64,000 nt of DNA from Ascarosepion bandense (taxonomy: Eukaryota > Mollusca > Cephalopoda > Sepiida > Sepiidae): the NCBI GenBank assembly GCA_037127315.1, contig JBBBDQ010000330.1, forward strand, positions 5,463,501 through 5,527,500. The letters run 5' to 3'. Made by a program: the position numbers and the translations under genes. Shown in pieces: positions 22,285 to 33,490 of this stretch. The notes under the pieces were generated by a model. The model was not told the origin of the DNA, made no database searches, and saw only the letters and a program-made list of their open reading frames with translations. The stretch's first letter is position 1. The number at the start of each line of letters is the position of its first letter.

Positions 22285-22635
22285 ATAAATTATCACATGC
22301 GTTACACTCTGTCATTACCTATTTTAAAAAAAATGAACCCTTCTGTTTTAACTTGTAATAAAAATGAATGGAAAAGATATATCAGAGATGCTATTTGATT
22401 GAAGGGGAGAGAAAAGAAAACTCATCAGTCGGCTTCAGTGAAATAGAAAAACTGATTAATAATGTATCTTGTTATTTGTATCCTCTTACTTATTTAAATA
22501 ATGACCTGATTTCATACTTATGATTTTTATTGCAATAGTTTGGTAAGTGTTAAGTTCAAATATTTAATGATGCAATAGGAGAATTTCCACGGATATTTTA
22601 TAGTTCTTCCAACTTTTTCCACATTTATCGGGTTT
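22285..22635. other. No supported feature
   Basis: AT-rich sequence with no recognisable element. Confidence 0.4.
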
Positions 22636-22639
22636 TTCT

Positions 22640-22800
22640 GTATTGGTATTTATTTTGTTTATATTTTTGAGATGAGATATTGTAACTGTTTATATCATTT
22701 ACATTGTTGAAACTGTTGTTCTCATCTTTTGTTGTCATATTCACATTTTGGCCATTGTATGTTCCGGCCTTCTTCAGCTTATTTGAATTTTGAACTGACC
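22640..22800 (-). repeat. CTGAAGA-type retroelement tail
   Basis: Minus strand: GCTGAAGAAGGCCGGAACAT at 22779-22760, then CAATGGCCAAAATGTG, ATGAGAACAACAG and ATCTCATCTCAAAAATATAA. GGCC and GGCC can pair as a stem after CUGAAGA, but the GAAA box reads AAAA. Confidence 0.55.
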
Positions 22801-22848
22801 TCTTTATTTTGTCTGTCGGGTAGACTGTTTAAATTCCACATGCCATGT

Positions 22849-23123
22849 GCAGGTGGTGTAATGGATATCAGCTTGGAATTGAAAATCAGAGCTGAGTTCC
22901 AATTCCAGTCTGGTTTGTTATATTCCCTCCCACGCAAATATTTTGGGTAGGTAAGAATTCCCTTCTTCTCTTCCCCAGCTATAGGTTAATTAGTAAGGCT
23001 TGAATCAGTAAATCATTATTATATCTCAAAAAATTCTTACCATCTAAAAGTTTTGTTTTTTTTTGCTTTGAATAACCTACAAAAGGTTGACAAGCTATTA
23101 AAAACAAATCAATCAATCAAGGT
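22849..23123 (+). mobile_element. tRNA-derived SINE, second family, near full length
   Basis: Head GTGCAGGTGGTGTAATGGAT, box-B-like GAGTTCCAATTCC, body TCCCCAGCTATAGGTTAATT, tail ATTCTTACCATCTAAAAG then GGTTGACAAGCTATTAAAA, ending in an AATC repeat. Confidence 0.75.
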
Positions 23124-23164
23124 GCTGCTCTCTATAACAATTTGTTGTACTAGAGTGAATTGAT

Positions 23165-23560
23165 TGTGTTTTTTTTTTTTTATTAATCGTATCGCCCCAA
23201 GCAAGGCGGTAACACCACTGATGTGCAGGGGGCTATATAAGAGTAAAAGGTTAGATAGAAGAGAGTGAAGAGAAAGACAAACCAGTTGGAAAGGAGCAAG
23301 AGAAGGATGGGAATACAGGTTGCAGACAGTTGCAAAGGTGGAGAGAAAGAAAAGGATATACAGGGTGGTGTAGAAAGTCAAGTGGTTAATAGATGAGTAT
23401 TGACATTGCATTTAAATTCCTGGAGGTTGTAGCTGTCAGGAAAGCAAGAATATGGAAGCGAGTTCCACAGGGGGGAAGTGCGAGAAAAGAAGCTGCAGGG
23501 GTAGAATTGTCGTCTGCATTTGGTTGATCTAACTGTGAATGGGTTGGACCCAGTTGCCAG
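23165..23560 (-). pseudogene. Jockey/CR1-type LINE 3' end
   Basis: Minus strand of this block is the 3' end of the LINE whose reverse transcriptase lies at 42485-44325. It includes the C-terminal S-F-L-P-Y-S-C-F-P region in decayed form and the 3' UTR, ending at 23168 with GGGGCGATACGATTAATAAA. The terminal word (CAGTGGTGTTACCGCCTTGC, in reverse at 23198-23217) is shared with many copies here. Confidence 0.65.
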
Positions 23561-24060
23561 TGTTTTTAAAAAAAAAAAAGAAAAAGCAGATCAAACTTTT
23601 TGACATAAATATATCTATCTTTTTATTTTTTTTTATCCTGGATCCTTTTTTTTTGTTTTTTTTTTTTAGACCCCTGTTTCTGCATATAAAATTTGTTTTT
23701 AGTTATGAATTTTTTTCTGAATTTATTCAGTTTTTCTTTCTACTGTATTATCAAATTCCCTCTTTCTATGTTTCTTGTGCCCCTCCTCACCTAATAGCCC
23801 CCACCCCACCCCACCCCACCCCACCCCCGGCACAAATTCATCTCTCTTTTTATGTTTATCTCTCAACCATTGTCCTAATTTACTTTCTGCAGTAGTGCTT
23901 GAATTTTGATAGTGTTCTTTCTAAAAGGTCGAAGTTGTTCTAAAGGTCACTTTCTTTGCTTGGATTTTATTTTTTTCATATATTCAACTCCCTGCATAGA
24001 ACTGGAACTATACTTGATTATCTAAAAACAGGGTGACAGTAAACACGTTATTTTGTGATG
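23561..24060. repeat. Low-complexity T-rich tract with CCCCA repeat
   Basis: Poly-T-rich stretch (23620-23720) and about five CACCC units at 23800-23825. Open frames crossing it are artefacts of composition. Confidence 0.6.
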
Positions 24061-25105
24061 GGAAGTATCTCGTCGTGGCATGAGGTAAAGATATGCATTA
24101 GCCTATCATCATTATTATTACATAAAATAATACAGGGGAAAAAATTACATTTAATTTACACTCTAAATTAAATGTAACTTTTTCCATGGATCTTCAGTTT
24201 TATTACTTTATTCCTTTAATCTATCCTAGATAAGAAGGTAGGTAGATAATGCCATATTAATATCTAGATAGTTAAATAATATTTGGTTTGTCTACCATTT
24301 TCCAAGCTCAATGACTTGAATAAAAAAGTTAAATAGAATAAGCCCAACTGAATAACTAATGATGCGATCTTGTCACAATATTTTGATAATTACACATCAG
24401 GTCTCATTAAACAATCAGATCACCATAATTGAAGTATTGTTAATACTTCATCTACTCTTAATTGTAATCACTTACTGAAAGCGGATTTAACACAATAATT
24501 AATAAGGTTATCTTATTTAAATTATTAGTTGTTATTCTTTTGAATTCTTTACCACTATAATTATCAGCACTTTTTGTTTTATTCAAGTTGTCTTTCCCAG
24601 GACTGTGTGTTGGTAAGCAGTAGTTAAACCCAAAATTGTTCATAAAATCCCTTTGTTATTCATGATGAAGTGTTACTAAAGAACCATATACTGGAATAGA
24701 TATGTAGAGATTGTCAGACAAAGCTGGATAGATAAAAATAGGCTGACAAGGAAAACTGTCTTCATTCATTTTCAAAATTGGTTCTCTGTTTTTATTTTGA
24801 CTCAACTAGAGTTAGTTATTATTTTTTGTTTGGTTTTATTTTACAAATATTTTAATTTTCAACAATAAGTTTCTCCTAATTAAACTGACGACAATATTAA
24901 CATTAATGTTTTCCCCTAAGTATTCTTAATTTTTTAACAGCACAGCAAAAAAACAAAATCTCTTATCAGCTTTAATACAGATTTGCACTCCTTTCATTCA
25001 AATTCCCATAGTTTTTCTTAGTTTTATATTTGAATTCATTGTTTGCCACCTTAATTATCAGCACTGTATGTGTTTGTTATCAGTTTTATTCAGTCAACTG
25101 TTTTA
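24061..25105. other. No supported gene; one small hairpin
   Basis: AT-rich. TTACATTTAATTT at 24146-24158 is inverted at 24166-24178 (AAATTAAATGTAA), a short perfect hairpin. Nothing else assignable. Confidence 0.4.
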
Positions 25106-25109
25106 TTCA

Positions 25110-25390
25110 ATATATACTCTATTTACATTATTCAGACTGTTGTCCTCATCTTCGTTTTTATATTCACTGAATAAGGCTGAAGTGTACAACATCCAACATC
25201 ATGAATTTAACAACAATGTAAATAGTATAAACATTTACAATACCTCATCTCAGAAATATAGACAGATCCTGAAAAAAGCCGGAGCATACAATGGCTGAAA
25301 CATTATGAATATAATAACAAAGATGAGGATAACAGTTCAAACAATGTAAAATAGTTACAATGCCTCATCTCAGAAATATAGACTGTTGTT
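25110..25390 (+). repeat. Tandem CTGAAGA-type retroelement tails
   Basis: Two direct units: 25170-25258 (GGCTGAAGTGTACAAC start) and 25265-25385 (CCTGAAAAAAGCCGGAGC start), each ending CCTCATCTCAGAAATATAGA. A short inverted piece precedes them at 25120-25150. Unit 2 has AGCC/GGCU able to pair, followed by GAAAC. Confidence 0.65.
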
Positions 25391-25724
25391 TTCTTCAAGT
25401 TGTTGTGTTCCTCTAGGTTAGTAAATGGTCATCAAGCCTAATATCTTAATAAGTAAATGTTAATAATTAAGGTGAATATTCCAACCGAATGCGCAAAGAA
25501 AATCTGTTATCTTCTTGGGGTCAACTTGTCAAGCATCACACAAAAATTGCAAAGAAAATTCATTTTTATGAAGATATAACTTTTTTTCTTTTACGCAATA
25601 CATTGAATAATTTTTTCACGAGATCTATGTTTCTTATAATTATAGCATCTTATACTTGACTCAGCAAAGCTTGCCAGCTATCCTAATAGGAGAGGAAAAT
25701 ATGTACATTTCAGATTAACATAGT

Positions 25725-25905
25725 CTTATATGTCCATCTGGATGTGCAAGTGTGGTCATGGGTATTGGGGTAGAAAATGAAATTGGTGAGCTGAATTCAA
25801 ATTTCATCCAAGGCTGTTTGATATTCACTTTCATACCTTTTGCAAGAGCATCAGTCAAACCTGAAGCAATTGGTAGTGTATACTGCGAATTAGGGGGCTT
25901 ACTAC
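25725..25905 (+). mobile_element. Diverged tRNA-SINE fragment
   Basis: Words in SINE head order (GATGTGCAAGTGTGGTCATG, GAGCTGAATTCAAATTTC, CATACCTTTTGCAAGAGCAT), heavily substituted. Confidence 0.4.
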
Positions 25906-26197
25906 TATTATGAGTGTAGGTTTTTGGTTGTAATAGTAAAAGAAAAAAAATCATAAGAAGTTACTGTAATTTTAACTATCTAGCTCCCAAATGTAGCAGA
26001 GGAATCTTCCAGGTTAATGCTGTAAATGAATTGTGAGGAAAAAAACACGACCAGATATTGAATTGAGATGTTATTCCCTTTTATGTAATAAAATATGTTG
26101 GTAATAAATTTGCATGTGTTTTGTTTGGTATGTGTTAAATTGTTATATGTGACATAGTTCAAAAATGTTTTTAGTATTAAGATTATTTGTTTGTATT

Positions 26198-26242
26198 GTG
26201 TGTGTGTGTGTGTGTGTTTTTTTTTTTGTTTTTTTTTTTTAA
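26198..26242. repeat. (GT)n then poly-T microsatellite
   Basis: GT repeat at about 26198-26216 followed by T runs. Confidence 0.9.
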
Positions 26243-26439
26243 TTTTCTTTTTTAAAGCTTACTTGAATGTATCAGATGTGAATTCTTTTGTGGATTAAAC
26301 TGTGTAATTGGTAATGAGATTCAAAGACTGATTTTTCTTGATTTTGTAGTAGTCAAACTTTTACATTCATTGTATTGGGATTCAAAAGTTCTACTGTCTG
26401 TCTAGTGGCTAAGGGAACACTAATTCTAGCATTCAAAAT

Positions 26440-26600
26440 TCAGATTTTAGCAGTAAAAGAAGGAAAAAGTTTTCTATTTTTAGCTGTGATGGAGCCCACT
26501 ACAAATCAATATATTTTCCCCCTGTGCTGTGGTTAAAATAGATCAGACTGAGCCCTTTTACTCTTTGTAGGGGCAACTAGTCTAGAAGAACAACTCTAAG
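26440..26600 (+). mobile_element. Diverged SINE fragment
   Basis: Weak body match: ATTCAAAATTCAGATTTTAG head region and AGGGGCAACTAGTCTAGAA in the place of GTTGGCAACCAGTCTA. Confidence 0.3.
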
Positions 26601-26924
26601 TTCAAAACCAACCTTAAAATGATGGATTCAATCAGGCTTCCTATAGTCACACCCATTGCAACTACATTTGCTGTACATGCTGTGCTCTAAGGTCAAGGTT
26701 GTATCAGAAAGTTCCTGGACTCAGATCTGGCAGACACCATAATTTATTATGGATTCTAGTCATGTCTTAAAACTGATGAATTGTTGCGATAGTTCTCATA
26801 AATGAATTTTTTTTTTCATATTTTCTAATGTTTTGCTGGTGATTAGTTGCATTTTTTTAAAAAATCATTTCACCTGAAGTGTGAATCTGAGAAAAAAACA
26901 CTATTAATAAAAGAACAGAAATGA

Positions 26925-27690
26925 AGAAAACAGAAGATAATGATTGATATTGCATTTAAATTTTTGGAGATCGAAGTTGATTAAAAAGTAAGAAGCCAGA
27001 AGAATGCTCCACAAATGGGAAGTGTGATAGAAGAAATGATTAGCATAGAACTTAATGTTATATCTATCTAGCCATTTCAACTGTAAAATGATGAGATCTA
27101 GATGCCAATCTAGTAGTACACTTAACGTTGTAAAGTCAAGGTATCAAAGAGGAAAGTTCATCAGAACAATTACCACGAAGGATTGTACACCTTGAGGAAT
27201 TATTTTAGAAAACATCACTGTAAGACTTTTGAAATCAGTAAAATAATGATCCTTGTAGGTTAAGGATCAATACCACTTAATTGAATTTAAGGACAAGTGT
27301 TGTAATGTTGACAAATATATGTAATATATAAAAAGGTACAGGAAAGATACATTTTGGCTGTGGGAAAGTGATTGAAACCAAAACACCAGATCAAGGCCAG
27401 TAATATTGCAAATTCATCTTTGGATTTTGTCAAGAATCTCTCAATACATAGCAGAAACACTAGACCAGATGTGGCAGAAATATTCAATGCATGGATGAAT
27501 TGTAGACTTATAAGAATCTGACAGATTCTAGCACAAAAAATTGGCTAACATGAAACAGTGAACCATTTTTCCTAGCAGCTAACTTAGCAATCGATTCAAG
27601 AGAAGTGTTCCACTTCATGTTAGTGGAAAATGTTTGCTTTCGAAGGTGCTCCTGGAGGTTTGTATCAGCCATGCTTATGGAAGGCAACAA
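26925..27690 (-). pseudogene. Jockey/CR1-type LINE C-terminal relic, interrupted
   Basis: Minus strand, two blocks of LINE sequence. 27400-27690 corresponds to the region just after the reverse transcriptase (complement of TTGGATTTTGTCAAGAATCTC at about 27419, and TGTGGCAGAAATATTCAATG-type words), and 26935-27180 is the C-terminal and 3' UTR part (GCATTTAAATTTTTGGAGAT). A 130-bp segment at 27182-27312 interrupts them and recurs at 28071-28202. Many stops; no intact frame. Confidence 0.6.
27182..27312. repeat. 130-bp direct repeat, copy 1
   Basis: Shares nearly its whole length with 28071-28202 (ATTATTTTAGAAAA, TCAGTAAA, AATACCACTTAATTG, GTGTTGTAATGTTGACAAA) at roughly nine in ten positions by eye. 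Confidence 0.8.
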
Positions 27691-27829
27691 ATGTTCTCTA
27701 AGACAATTAAAACAGAAATTTCATTTTGGAGGCATTAAAGTTAACAAGCCATTTCTTGCCCAAGTTAGCCAGACATGTATCTGGAAAAATCATTACCTAA
27801 AAAAAAATTTGTTAGCGCAATAATCACTC

Positions 27830-27935
27830 ACAAAAACAAAAAAATATTCTTAAAATCCAAAATATGTTTTCACATTAAATAACACACAAAAGGTTGATAA
27901 GCTATAAAAAAACAAATTCAGCCAATCAAAGTAGT
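27830..27935 (+). mobile_element. SINE second-family tail
   Basis: 3' part only: ATTCTTAAAATCCAAAATAT, AATAACACACAAAAGGTTG, ATAAGCTATAAAAAAACAAA. Confidence 0.6.
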
Positions 27936-28070
27936 TAGAAAACATTGTTAAAGTGTTAATTATTATTCTTGTTTTTACCTAAAGATGAAGTTTAGTTTCA
28001 CCTGACCCCATACAGTTATTTGCACGTTAGATAAATCTCTTTTGAAAGTTGTTTCTTATAACTCTGAGAG

Positions 28071-28202
28071 ATTATACACCTTGAAGAATTATTTTAGAAA
28101 ATGTCACTGTAGGACTTGTGACATCAGTAAAAATGATCCATGTAAGGTAAGGGTCAATACCACTTAATTGCATTTAAGGACAGGTGTTGTAATGTTGACA
28201 AA
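28071..28202. repeat. 130-bp direct repeat, copy 2
   Basis: Direct partner of 27182-27312, about 0.9 kb away. Confidence 0.8.
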
Positions 28203-28739
28203 GTGAGCTTAAAGGCAGATGTGACAGGGAGTTAAAATGTTGAAGTAAGGAATAAGGAGAAACCTGGTTTTGTTTAAGTAGGGAAAGCTATCTTCTGAGT
28301 GATAGCTTTTTAGTACATCAAGGCATACTGAATATAAGAAAATAAAGGTTGACACTTCAGGGTGTTGGCAGGAAGCAATCAATCTGTCTCCCCCAACTTC
28401 TTGCTACTGTTTTAAGTTTTTTTTTGTTTTTTTTTTACCTGACTCATCTACCAAAAGATACCTTTTGGAGATTGGGTGGGGGGGGACATTTTAAAGCTTT
28501 CATTTTTGACTGAAATCTTATAACTGAAGAATATGTCTGGCTCTCTCCCTCCCTGTCTCTCCTTTTTCTTTCTTTGTCTGGCAACAGCCAACATTTCTTT
28601 GTATAATTCTGTCTCTCTCATCTCTTTGTTCTATGATTCCCACCACCCACCTTTTTTAATTCAGCTGATGTCCATTGCCTTTACCTCAACTGTCTTTGTC
28701 CAGGGATTATAGTGATGCAAACCAACAAATATATTTAAT

Positions 28740-28995
28740 CATTTTTCCCCAAACAAGGCAATACAACCACTACGACTGAAAAAGTCACCAAATGTTAGAG
28801 AATATGAGAAAAATATACTGTTAAGGAGAGAAAATAAGAAATAAGACAAAAGATAACGATTGACATTGTATTTAAATTTTTAATATCAATGTTGGTAAGG
28901 AAGCAAGTTGTGCGATAGGAAAAAAAACTTAGCATAGAACTTAGGGTAACATCTAGCTATGTCAACTGTGAAATGAGACCTTGCCACTAATCTTG
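28740..28995 (-). pseudogene. Jockey/CR1-type LINE 3' fragment
   Basis: Complement of the LINE terminal word (CCCCAAACAAGGCAATACAA) at 28746, then GACATTGTATTTAAATTTTT at 28861. Decayed. Confidence 0.55.
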
Positions 28996-29054
28996 TCAGT
29001 CAGTTAAATGCCATATGTGATACATGTTTGGGCAATCATGTCTCAAGAGATATG
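28996..29054 (-). mobile_element. Major SINE, 3' tail fragment
   Basis: CAGTCAGTTAAATGCCATATG and GGCAATCATGTCTCAAGAG words; truncated exactly where the LTR element begins. Confidence 0.75.
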
Positions 29055-29059
29055 ACTAT

Positions 29060-29157
29060 TGTCATGGTGGCATCACCCCTCCAATGGAGTGAACTCTTCT
29101 AACCACTACATATAGTCCTACTCACAAGAGGTAGTGGCAGAGATAGACAGAGATAGG
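29060..29157 (+). repeat. 5' LTR remnant (first ~98 bp)
   Basis: Matches the start of the 3' LTR at 33502 base by base with scattered substitutions (ATGGTGGCATCACCC, AATGGAGTGAACTCTTC, CTCACAAGAGGT), then the similarity stops abruptly and gag coding sequence follows. The rest of the LTR was deleted. Confidence 0.85.
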
Positions 29158-29290
29158 CAGAACCTGTTCAGAATGTAACAGAATGGGGCACAAAAGTTCT
29201 CATTGCAGAACTGGAAAAGGAAACAGAAGCAGGGTAAGAGCTGCCAGAATGGAACATGAGGACGGAGTGAACATGAGGAAATACATCGTA

Positions 29291-30831
29291 CAGGGGCCCG
29301 ACAATATTTTTCGGACACTTTAGTATTTGACTTTCCGAATACCATAGAGTGGCGAAATTCCTTCAATAGAATAGCATAAACATATAAAGACAATACCTGC
29401 AATAAAAATGGAAGAAAATCGATTAGGTAAGGAAAAATATTTATTTTTCATCATTTTTTACAAAACACACGCGACATTATTTTTCGGACATCGTTGAAAA
29501 ACTGTTAATAGTCTGTAATATCACCTTTCTTAATAACTTTTATCAATCTCTCTTCATAATGATCAAACATATGCACAATAACATCTCTACGTGTTTCTAT
29601 TAGTTGTTTTTTGGCATCTAGTATCTGTTCCTATAGTTGAGCCTCTTTTGTTATTTCAGGTCCATCATAGACAAGTTGCGCAAGCATTTCCCAAACATTT
29701 TCTATTAAATTTAGATCTGGGCTTTTTGCAGGCCATTCCAAAGTAGTCATATTCACTTTAGCCATCCATTCTTTCATGAGTTTTGACACATGGATGCTGC
29801 AATTGTCTTGCTGTAGAACGAAATCATTCCCTATCTCTCTTCTTATCCTTGGTAGGGCTTTCTCGTCCAGCAACTGTTTGTAGCTTTCGCTGTTCTGTCG
29901 TCCTTTCAGCCACTCCAACCATATATTTCCACTAGCAGAGATCATACCCCAAACCATAACTCCTCCTCCTCCCATCTGTCGTTTGTTCAGTACAGCAGGC
30001 TCACTCCTTCTCGACCAAGTACACCATCCATCGGGCCCATCAAACTTGAAGTGCTTCTCATTAGTAAATATAACCTTCTTAAAGTCAACATGCTTTGTTA
30101 ACCACCTTTTAGCACACTCCAGTCTTGCTCCTTTGTGTTTCTTTGTTAGTGTAATTTTTTTCTTAGCCTTTGCATACTTCAAACCAATCCTATGCAGCGT
30201 TCTTTGTACTGTTCGGACGTTTACATCCTATTCACATTTCTCTTTCACTTTTCTTGCTGTAACTTTTTCTCCAGATGTCAAAAGCTGTGTCACAGTCCTC
30301 TTCATTCTCCTTTCAGTCCTCTTGCCAATTGATCTTTTCCATCCTCTCTTTTTTTCCGCTCGGAGTTTGTCTTCAGCATGTATTCGACCGTTGATTTCGA
30401 CAGCTTCAAATCCATGGCGATACTTCTGATGCTGAGGCCATCATCCCGCTTCTTCCGTGCCAAACAAACGACTTCTTTTGAATGCATTTTACCTCATTAA
30501 ACTTGTTTTGCCAGTAAAATAGAACAGATAATTGATTCTAATGATGACAGCTAAGCGTACAAGCAGAAAATTTGCATACAGCAACATATACATGAACTTA
30601 GCTCTTAATAAAATAGGATTTTTTGTCATGTCCGAAAAATAGTGTCGCGCAAGTTTTTGCAAAAATCACAAAAAACTAAAATTATCAAAGCCAAACTAAA
30701 AAAAAAATGATTACACTAGTAGTGGATTTTCACTCCTCAACTACGTACTTACAATCTCAAAAGTTTTTGGCACTAGTAACCACCTTGAAGTACTTTTTTC
30801 AAAGTGTCCGAAAAATATTGTCAGGCCCCTG
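29291..30831 (-). mobile_element. Tc1-like DNA transposon, 1541 bp, IR/DR type
   Basis: Terminal inverted repeats begin CAGGGGCC at both ends and agree at 28 of 29 positions. TA dinucleotides flank it (29289-29290 and 30832-30833), the Tc1/mariner target duplication. A second, internal pair (GCGACATTATTTTTCGGACA at 29471 and its complement at 30629-30649) repeats the core of the outer pair. Each end therefore carries two direct copies, the IR/DR layout known from Sleeping-Beauty-like Tc1 elements. Confidence 0.93.
29505..30487 (-). pseudogene. Tc1-like transposase, inactivated
   Basis: Minus strand from ATG 30487 to TAA 29505-29507; full family length (about 325 codons) when frames are followed. 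N-terminal paired-like helix-turn-helix at residues 1-60 (R-K-K-R-D-D-G-L-S-I-R-S-I-A), a second HTH region (T-A-R-K-V-K-E-K, then V-R-T-V-Q-R-T-L near 30200). The catalytic domain follows: the first DDE position is F-T-N-E instead of the family's F-T/S-D-E (about 30065), the second Asp is present in Q-Q-D-N-C (about 29813), and the Glu in S-P-D-L-N-L-I-E-N (about 29700). The linker W-G-M-I-S-A-S-G is clear. Breaks: a frameshift and stop between the HTH regions, a TAG after the second HTH-linker at about 30229, and a TAG at about 29634. Dead as an enzyme. Confidence 0.88.
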
Positions 30832-33490
30832 TAGTAGAAATTCTAAACAAAAGAATCAAATTACAGTTAGATTCAGGCTCCAATTTGACTATTATCAGTT
30901 TGCAAACATGGAGAAAACTAAATAAGCCCACCATGCTACGTACAGACAAAAGGTAGCAGCAAAAATAAAACTGAAAGATGGCGCACAACCAATATTCAAA
31001 AAGAAACAAAGTGTTCCCTTCGCAGCAATAAAAAATTGATAAGGAACTGGACAGGCTTGTTGAAATGGTGATATTGTTAAAAGTAGAATTTAGCTAGTGG
31101 GCTGCGCCGACCGTCTATGTTAAGAAAAAATCAGGTGAAATTTGTGTTTGCATGGATTCTTCAACTAGGTTTTAACAGTGCAATAAAGGATTACTACTAC
31201 CCACTTCCCAGCCTAGAGGAAGTGTTCACAAGATTAAATGGTGGTAAATACTTTTCAAAAATTGATCTAAGCAAGGCCTATTTGCAGTTGCCAGTGGATG
31301 AGGAGACCTCTCAGCTACTATGAATTAACACATACAAGGGATTGTATAGATTTCAAAGGCTGGATTTCAGAATTGAAGAAGCACCAGCAATTTTTTTTTT
31401 TTTCCAACAAATGATGGATACAATGTTAGCTGGACTAAAATTTGCCATAGCATATCTAGGTAACATACTAATAAAGAGTGACAATGTAGAACAACATGCT
31501 AAACACATTCAGGAAGTGTTTATGCGAATCCGAAGCTATGGATTGTTAAAGAACAAAAATGCAACTTTTCTTAAAAGAAATTAAATACCTAGGGCATATT
31601 ATAAACAAAGATGGAAGAAGGCCAGATCCTGGAAGAGTGGCAGCAATAAAAGATATGCCGGCATCGAGAAATATTGCAAAACTACAAAGTTTCCTTGGAT
31701 TGGTAAATTATTACCAGGAATTCATCACTAATATGCATAAATGAATTACTAAAAAAGAAAAAAATGGAATTGGACAGTACAATGCCAAGAAGCATTTGGA
31801 GAAATTATTAAAACATTAACACCAGACTTGTTTTTGACACACTATGATCCAAATTTAGAACTAAGAATAGCGAGTGACATGAGCTTGTATGGCGTAGGTG
31901 CTTGCGTACTACATAAAATGGCAGACGGACAGAAAAGACCTATTGCATACGCTTCTAGAACACTATTGCCAGCAGAGAAAAACTATTCACAGACCGAAAA
32001 AAAGGATCTAGGAATCATATTTGCTGTAACCAGATTTCACAGGTACATTTATGAAAGACATTTCACTCTGCAGACTGATCATAACTGTTGACAATCTTTG
32101 GTTTGAAGAAAGGCTTACCAACATATACAGCAAACAGGCTATTACGATGGGGAGCCATTTTACTTAACTATGACTTCAAATTAGTATACCTGCCTTCCAA
32201 CAAGATTGGACACGCATATGGGTTATCAAGATTAGTGCGAAAGAATAATGAACCACTGGAAGATTCAGTAATAGCTGCACTACAATCAGAAGGCGAGATG
32301 AGGACAGCACTTGAAAATACAGTATGAGAGCTGCCAGTGATGCTATTAGAAATTAGGAATGAGACAGAAAGGGAGGACTTCAATACAACTATGAAGAAAA
32401 AAATAGAAGAAAGAGACAGAAGTCTCTGTGACAGTTTTTTGCTTTGTGATAACATATTAATGTACAATGAGAGTCATAATACCTAAGACACTGTAGAAAA
32501 GGATATTAAAGTATTTTCATATGGGACATCCTTGAAAAAAATCGTATGAAGGCTTTAATGAGAAGCTATGTTTATTGGAAGAATATGGATGAAGACATTA
32601 TGCAAATGGTAGAAAAATGTAAGGGTTGCACCCTAGCTGCTAGGGCACCCCCAATGATACAAAAACTTTAGCTGAAAACTGATTGACCCTGGTTGAGGAT
32701 CCACGTAGATTATAGTTTTTCGCTATAAGAAACCAACTGAAGAAAACACAACTGCCTACATGAACTGTTTGCAACGTTCAGGGTAGTGGATTGTCTGGCA
32801 ACAGACAACGGAACACAATTCACATCCACAGACTTCCAAGAGTTCTGTGAGATGTTCCAAGTAAACCACATAAAAACTCCATGGTATCACCCACGTTCAA
32901 ATGGACAAGCTGAGAGTTTTGTTGACACCTTAAAAAGAGCGTTGAAAAAGGCATACAATATACCCACAGAGAAAGCACTGCAACAGTTTCTACAGGTTTA
33001 AAGGATTACCCCAAATAATAACACACCATCAGGACTGTCACCGATGGAGGTGATGTTTGCAAGAAAAATAAAATCATTATTGGATAAATAACTGCCAAAG
33101 CAAAATAAAAAACAGTCAATGTCATTCATACCAAAGAGGACTTTCAGACCAGGAGAAAGAGTATATTATAAAATGTTTAAAAACAACACATCCTACTGGG
33201 AAGCCGGTACAGTAACTAATTAGATTGGGAATATGTTATACACGATTCAAGGTCCAAAATATACGCACAAAAAGCACATAAGTTAAATAAGAAAAAGGCG
33301 GTTGGAGGAAACCAACACGCCACTGCAAGAAGAAGAAACTATGGACATAATTTTTGATACATTCCAGTTACAAAGACCACAAACAGTGCCTGAAACAAGA
33401 AAATCAGGAAGGAAGAGGAAGTTCATAGAACCATTGATAATAAATCATAAAATAAAAAACATGAAAGCTCCCTACACAGAGGAAAAATCT

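Noticed and set aside
23800..23825. CCCCA repeats as telomeric or G-quadruplex element
   Set aside because: Only about five units inside a low-complexity tract; not a telomere motif and too short to claim function.
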